Of a stretch of DNA of 64,000 nt, positions 63,369 through 64,000 are shown in pieces. The notes beneath the pieces were generated by a model. That model did not search any database. It saw only the letters and a program-made list of their open reading frames with translations, and was not told where the DNA came from. How positions within the stretch are numbered: position 1 is the first letter of the stretch; every line of letters starts with the position of its first letter. The DNA is from GCA-002726655 sp046582185 (lineage in GTDB: Bacteria > Pseudomonadota > Gammaproteobacteria > Pseudomonadales > Azotimanducaceae), in contig JAYGEX010000018.1 of the NCBI GenBank assembly GCA_046582185.1, positions 1-64,000 of the forward strand. The letters run 5' to 3'. Both the position numbers and the translations under genes were made by a program.

Positions 63369-63986
63369 GGAATGTGCCTCTGCCAAAATTTTGGATGAGA
63401 TCCAATTGTAACTTAACCATCGGGATTTACGGCCTTATTATCTAGTTTCAAAAAATCCGTAACTCTATCATTTGTTGAGGTTTTTTAACAACTTATTAGT
63501 TCCATAGGAGCACAATAATCAAGCAGCAAATACAAGCTCTAAACAGCTTCACGGAGATCAATACCCCATCTTAATACTTAAGGCTGGCCCATTATGTGAC
63601 GCAGATAGACCTACTGGTAATTAGTTCTTGACCGTAGAGCCCTAATATCGACAGAAACTACCAAATTGCAGAAAGCTGTCATCAATATAAACCACCACTT
63701 AGAAAAGAACTCATACCGGGGAAGTTCAATCACGGACGAGCACTAAGTAGTTCTTGTCCGTAAAGTAGATGTATCAGACAAAAAGACATTGGCTCTTTGT
63801 GATTATGCATACAAAACAATTACTTACGAAGGAACAAGTACCGGCAGTGCTAGAATGCGGACAAGAAATAGTTAATCTTTTGAAAAGCACCGAAGAAACA
63901 TCATTTTATTGTTGAATTCATATTGCAGAAGCAGGCAAAGATAACTAGCATTCGACGCCCTTAACGGGCCGTTTTCGGAGATATCC
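63369..63986. other. Long intergenic region upstream of mreB (618 bp)
   Basis: No open frame of 60 codons and no recognised RNA is seen. It holds a palindrome beside the mreB start (63383-63394), two direct copies of GTTCTTGWCC (63624-63633, 63750-63759) and one inverted copy GGACAAGAAA (63859-63868). By position it should contain the mreB promoter and that of the rightward gene at the edge. Confidence 0.6.
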
Positions 63987-64000
63987 TTGGAAATTGATAG
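63987..64000 (+). CDS. gatC: Possible start of gatC (only 14 bases in window)
   Basis: A TTG preceded by GGAG at 6 nt begins a frame reading M-E-I-D. In Pseudomonas and many relatives gatCAB is divergent from mreB and GatC begins with such a short acidic stretch. Too little is visible for more than a positional guess. Confidence 0.3.

Noticed and set aside
1..64000. CRISPR arrays, insertion sequences, toxin-antitoxin or phage modules
   Set aside because: No spaced direct-repeat array, transposase, terminal inverted repeats or toxin-antitoxin pair was seen; apart from the integrase the window is core chromosome.

Overview
The window is a chromosomal segment of a free-living gammaproteobacterium, probably a marine or aquatic Pseudomonadales/Cellvibrionales-like lineage. 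The evidence is the gene content and order: a dcw cell-division cluster, pilABCD, rplM-rpsI-petABC-sspAB, mlaFEDCB, lptCAB-rpoN-hpf-ptsN-rapZ-ptsO and mreBCD-maf-rng-yhdP. The genes are split between both strands, overlap tightly inside operons, and often use GTG or TTG starts. I cannot name a genus. About 65 genes are supported and nearly all belong to recognisable families. Only the far left edge looks accessory.

Layout. 1-1261: a P4-type integrase running off the left edge beside tRNA-Thr(CGT), i.e. one boundary of a genomic island. 1292-7334: type IV pilus genes (minor pilin and pilA, divergent from pilB-pilC-pilD) followed by coaE and yacG. pilA has a consensus sigma-54 promoter with two upstream inverted-repeat activator sites, and rpoN itself lies at 47.7 kb. 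7336-12316: argJ, secA and an M23 peptidase, divergent from a DciA-like gene. 12936-26234 (minus): the dcw cluster mraZ-rsmH-ftsL-ftsI-murE-murD-ftsW-murC-ftsQ-ftsA-ftsZ-lpxC, with a good promoter and MraZ boxes in front. 26579-26945: RNase P RNA. 27002-30929: rsmI, divergent from lpoA-yraN-dolP. 31083-41041 (minus): sspB, sspA, petC, petB, petA, rpsI, rplM, zapE, hisD, hisG, murA and ibaG. 41188-44323 (minus): the Mla lipid-transport operon. 44660-53778 (plus): yrbG, lptC, lptA, lptB, rpoN, hpf, ptsN, rapZ, ptsO, mgtE and darP. 53780-63368 (minus): a nitrilase-family gene, yhdP, rng, maf, mreD, mreC and mreB. A 0.6-kb gap then leads to a probable gatC start at the right edge.

The genes mostly serve the cell envelope. 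MurA, MurC, MurD, MurE, FtsI, FtsW, LpoA and MreBCD make and shape peptidoglycan. LpxC and LptABC make and export LPS. Mla maintains outer-membrane asymmetry and type IV pili extend from the surface. The bc1 complex, SecA and the nitrogen-PTS/sigma-54 block supply energy, secretion and regulation.

The main surprise is what is absent from otherwise textbook clusters: murF, mraY, murG and ddl from the dcw cluster, kdsD/kdsC from between yrbG and lptC, and both halves of the TldD/PmbA pair from beside yhdP and darP. The junctions are seamless gene overlaps or short spacers. Other points of note are an SxN-to-SSQ change in FtsI, an atypical CoaE, a cysteine-free PilA, a possible non-canonical mreC start, and recurrent short leader motifs. 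I see no CRISPR array, insertion sequence or clearly new multi-gene system; the island interior, where one might lie, is outside the window.
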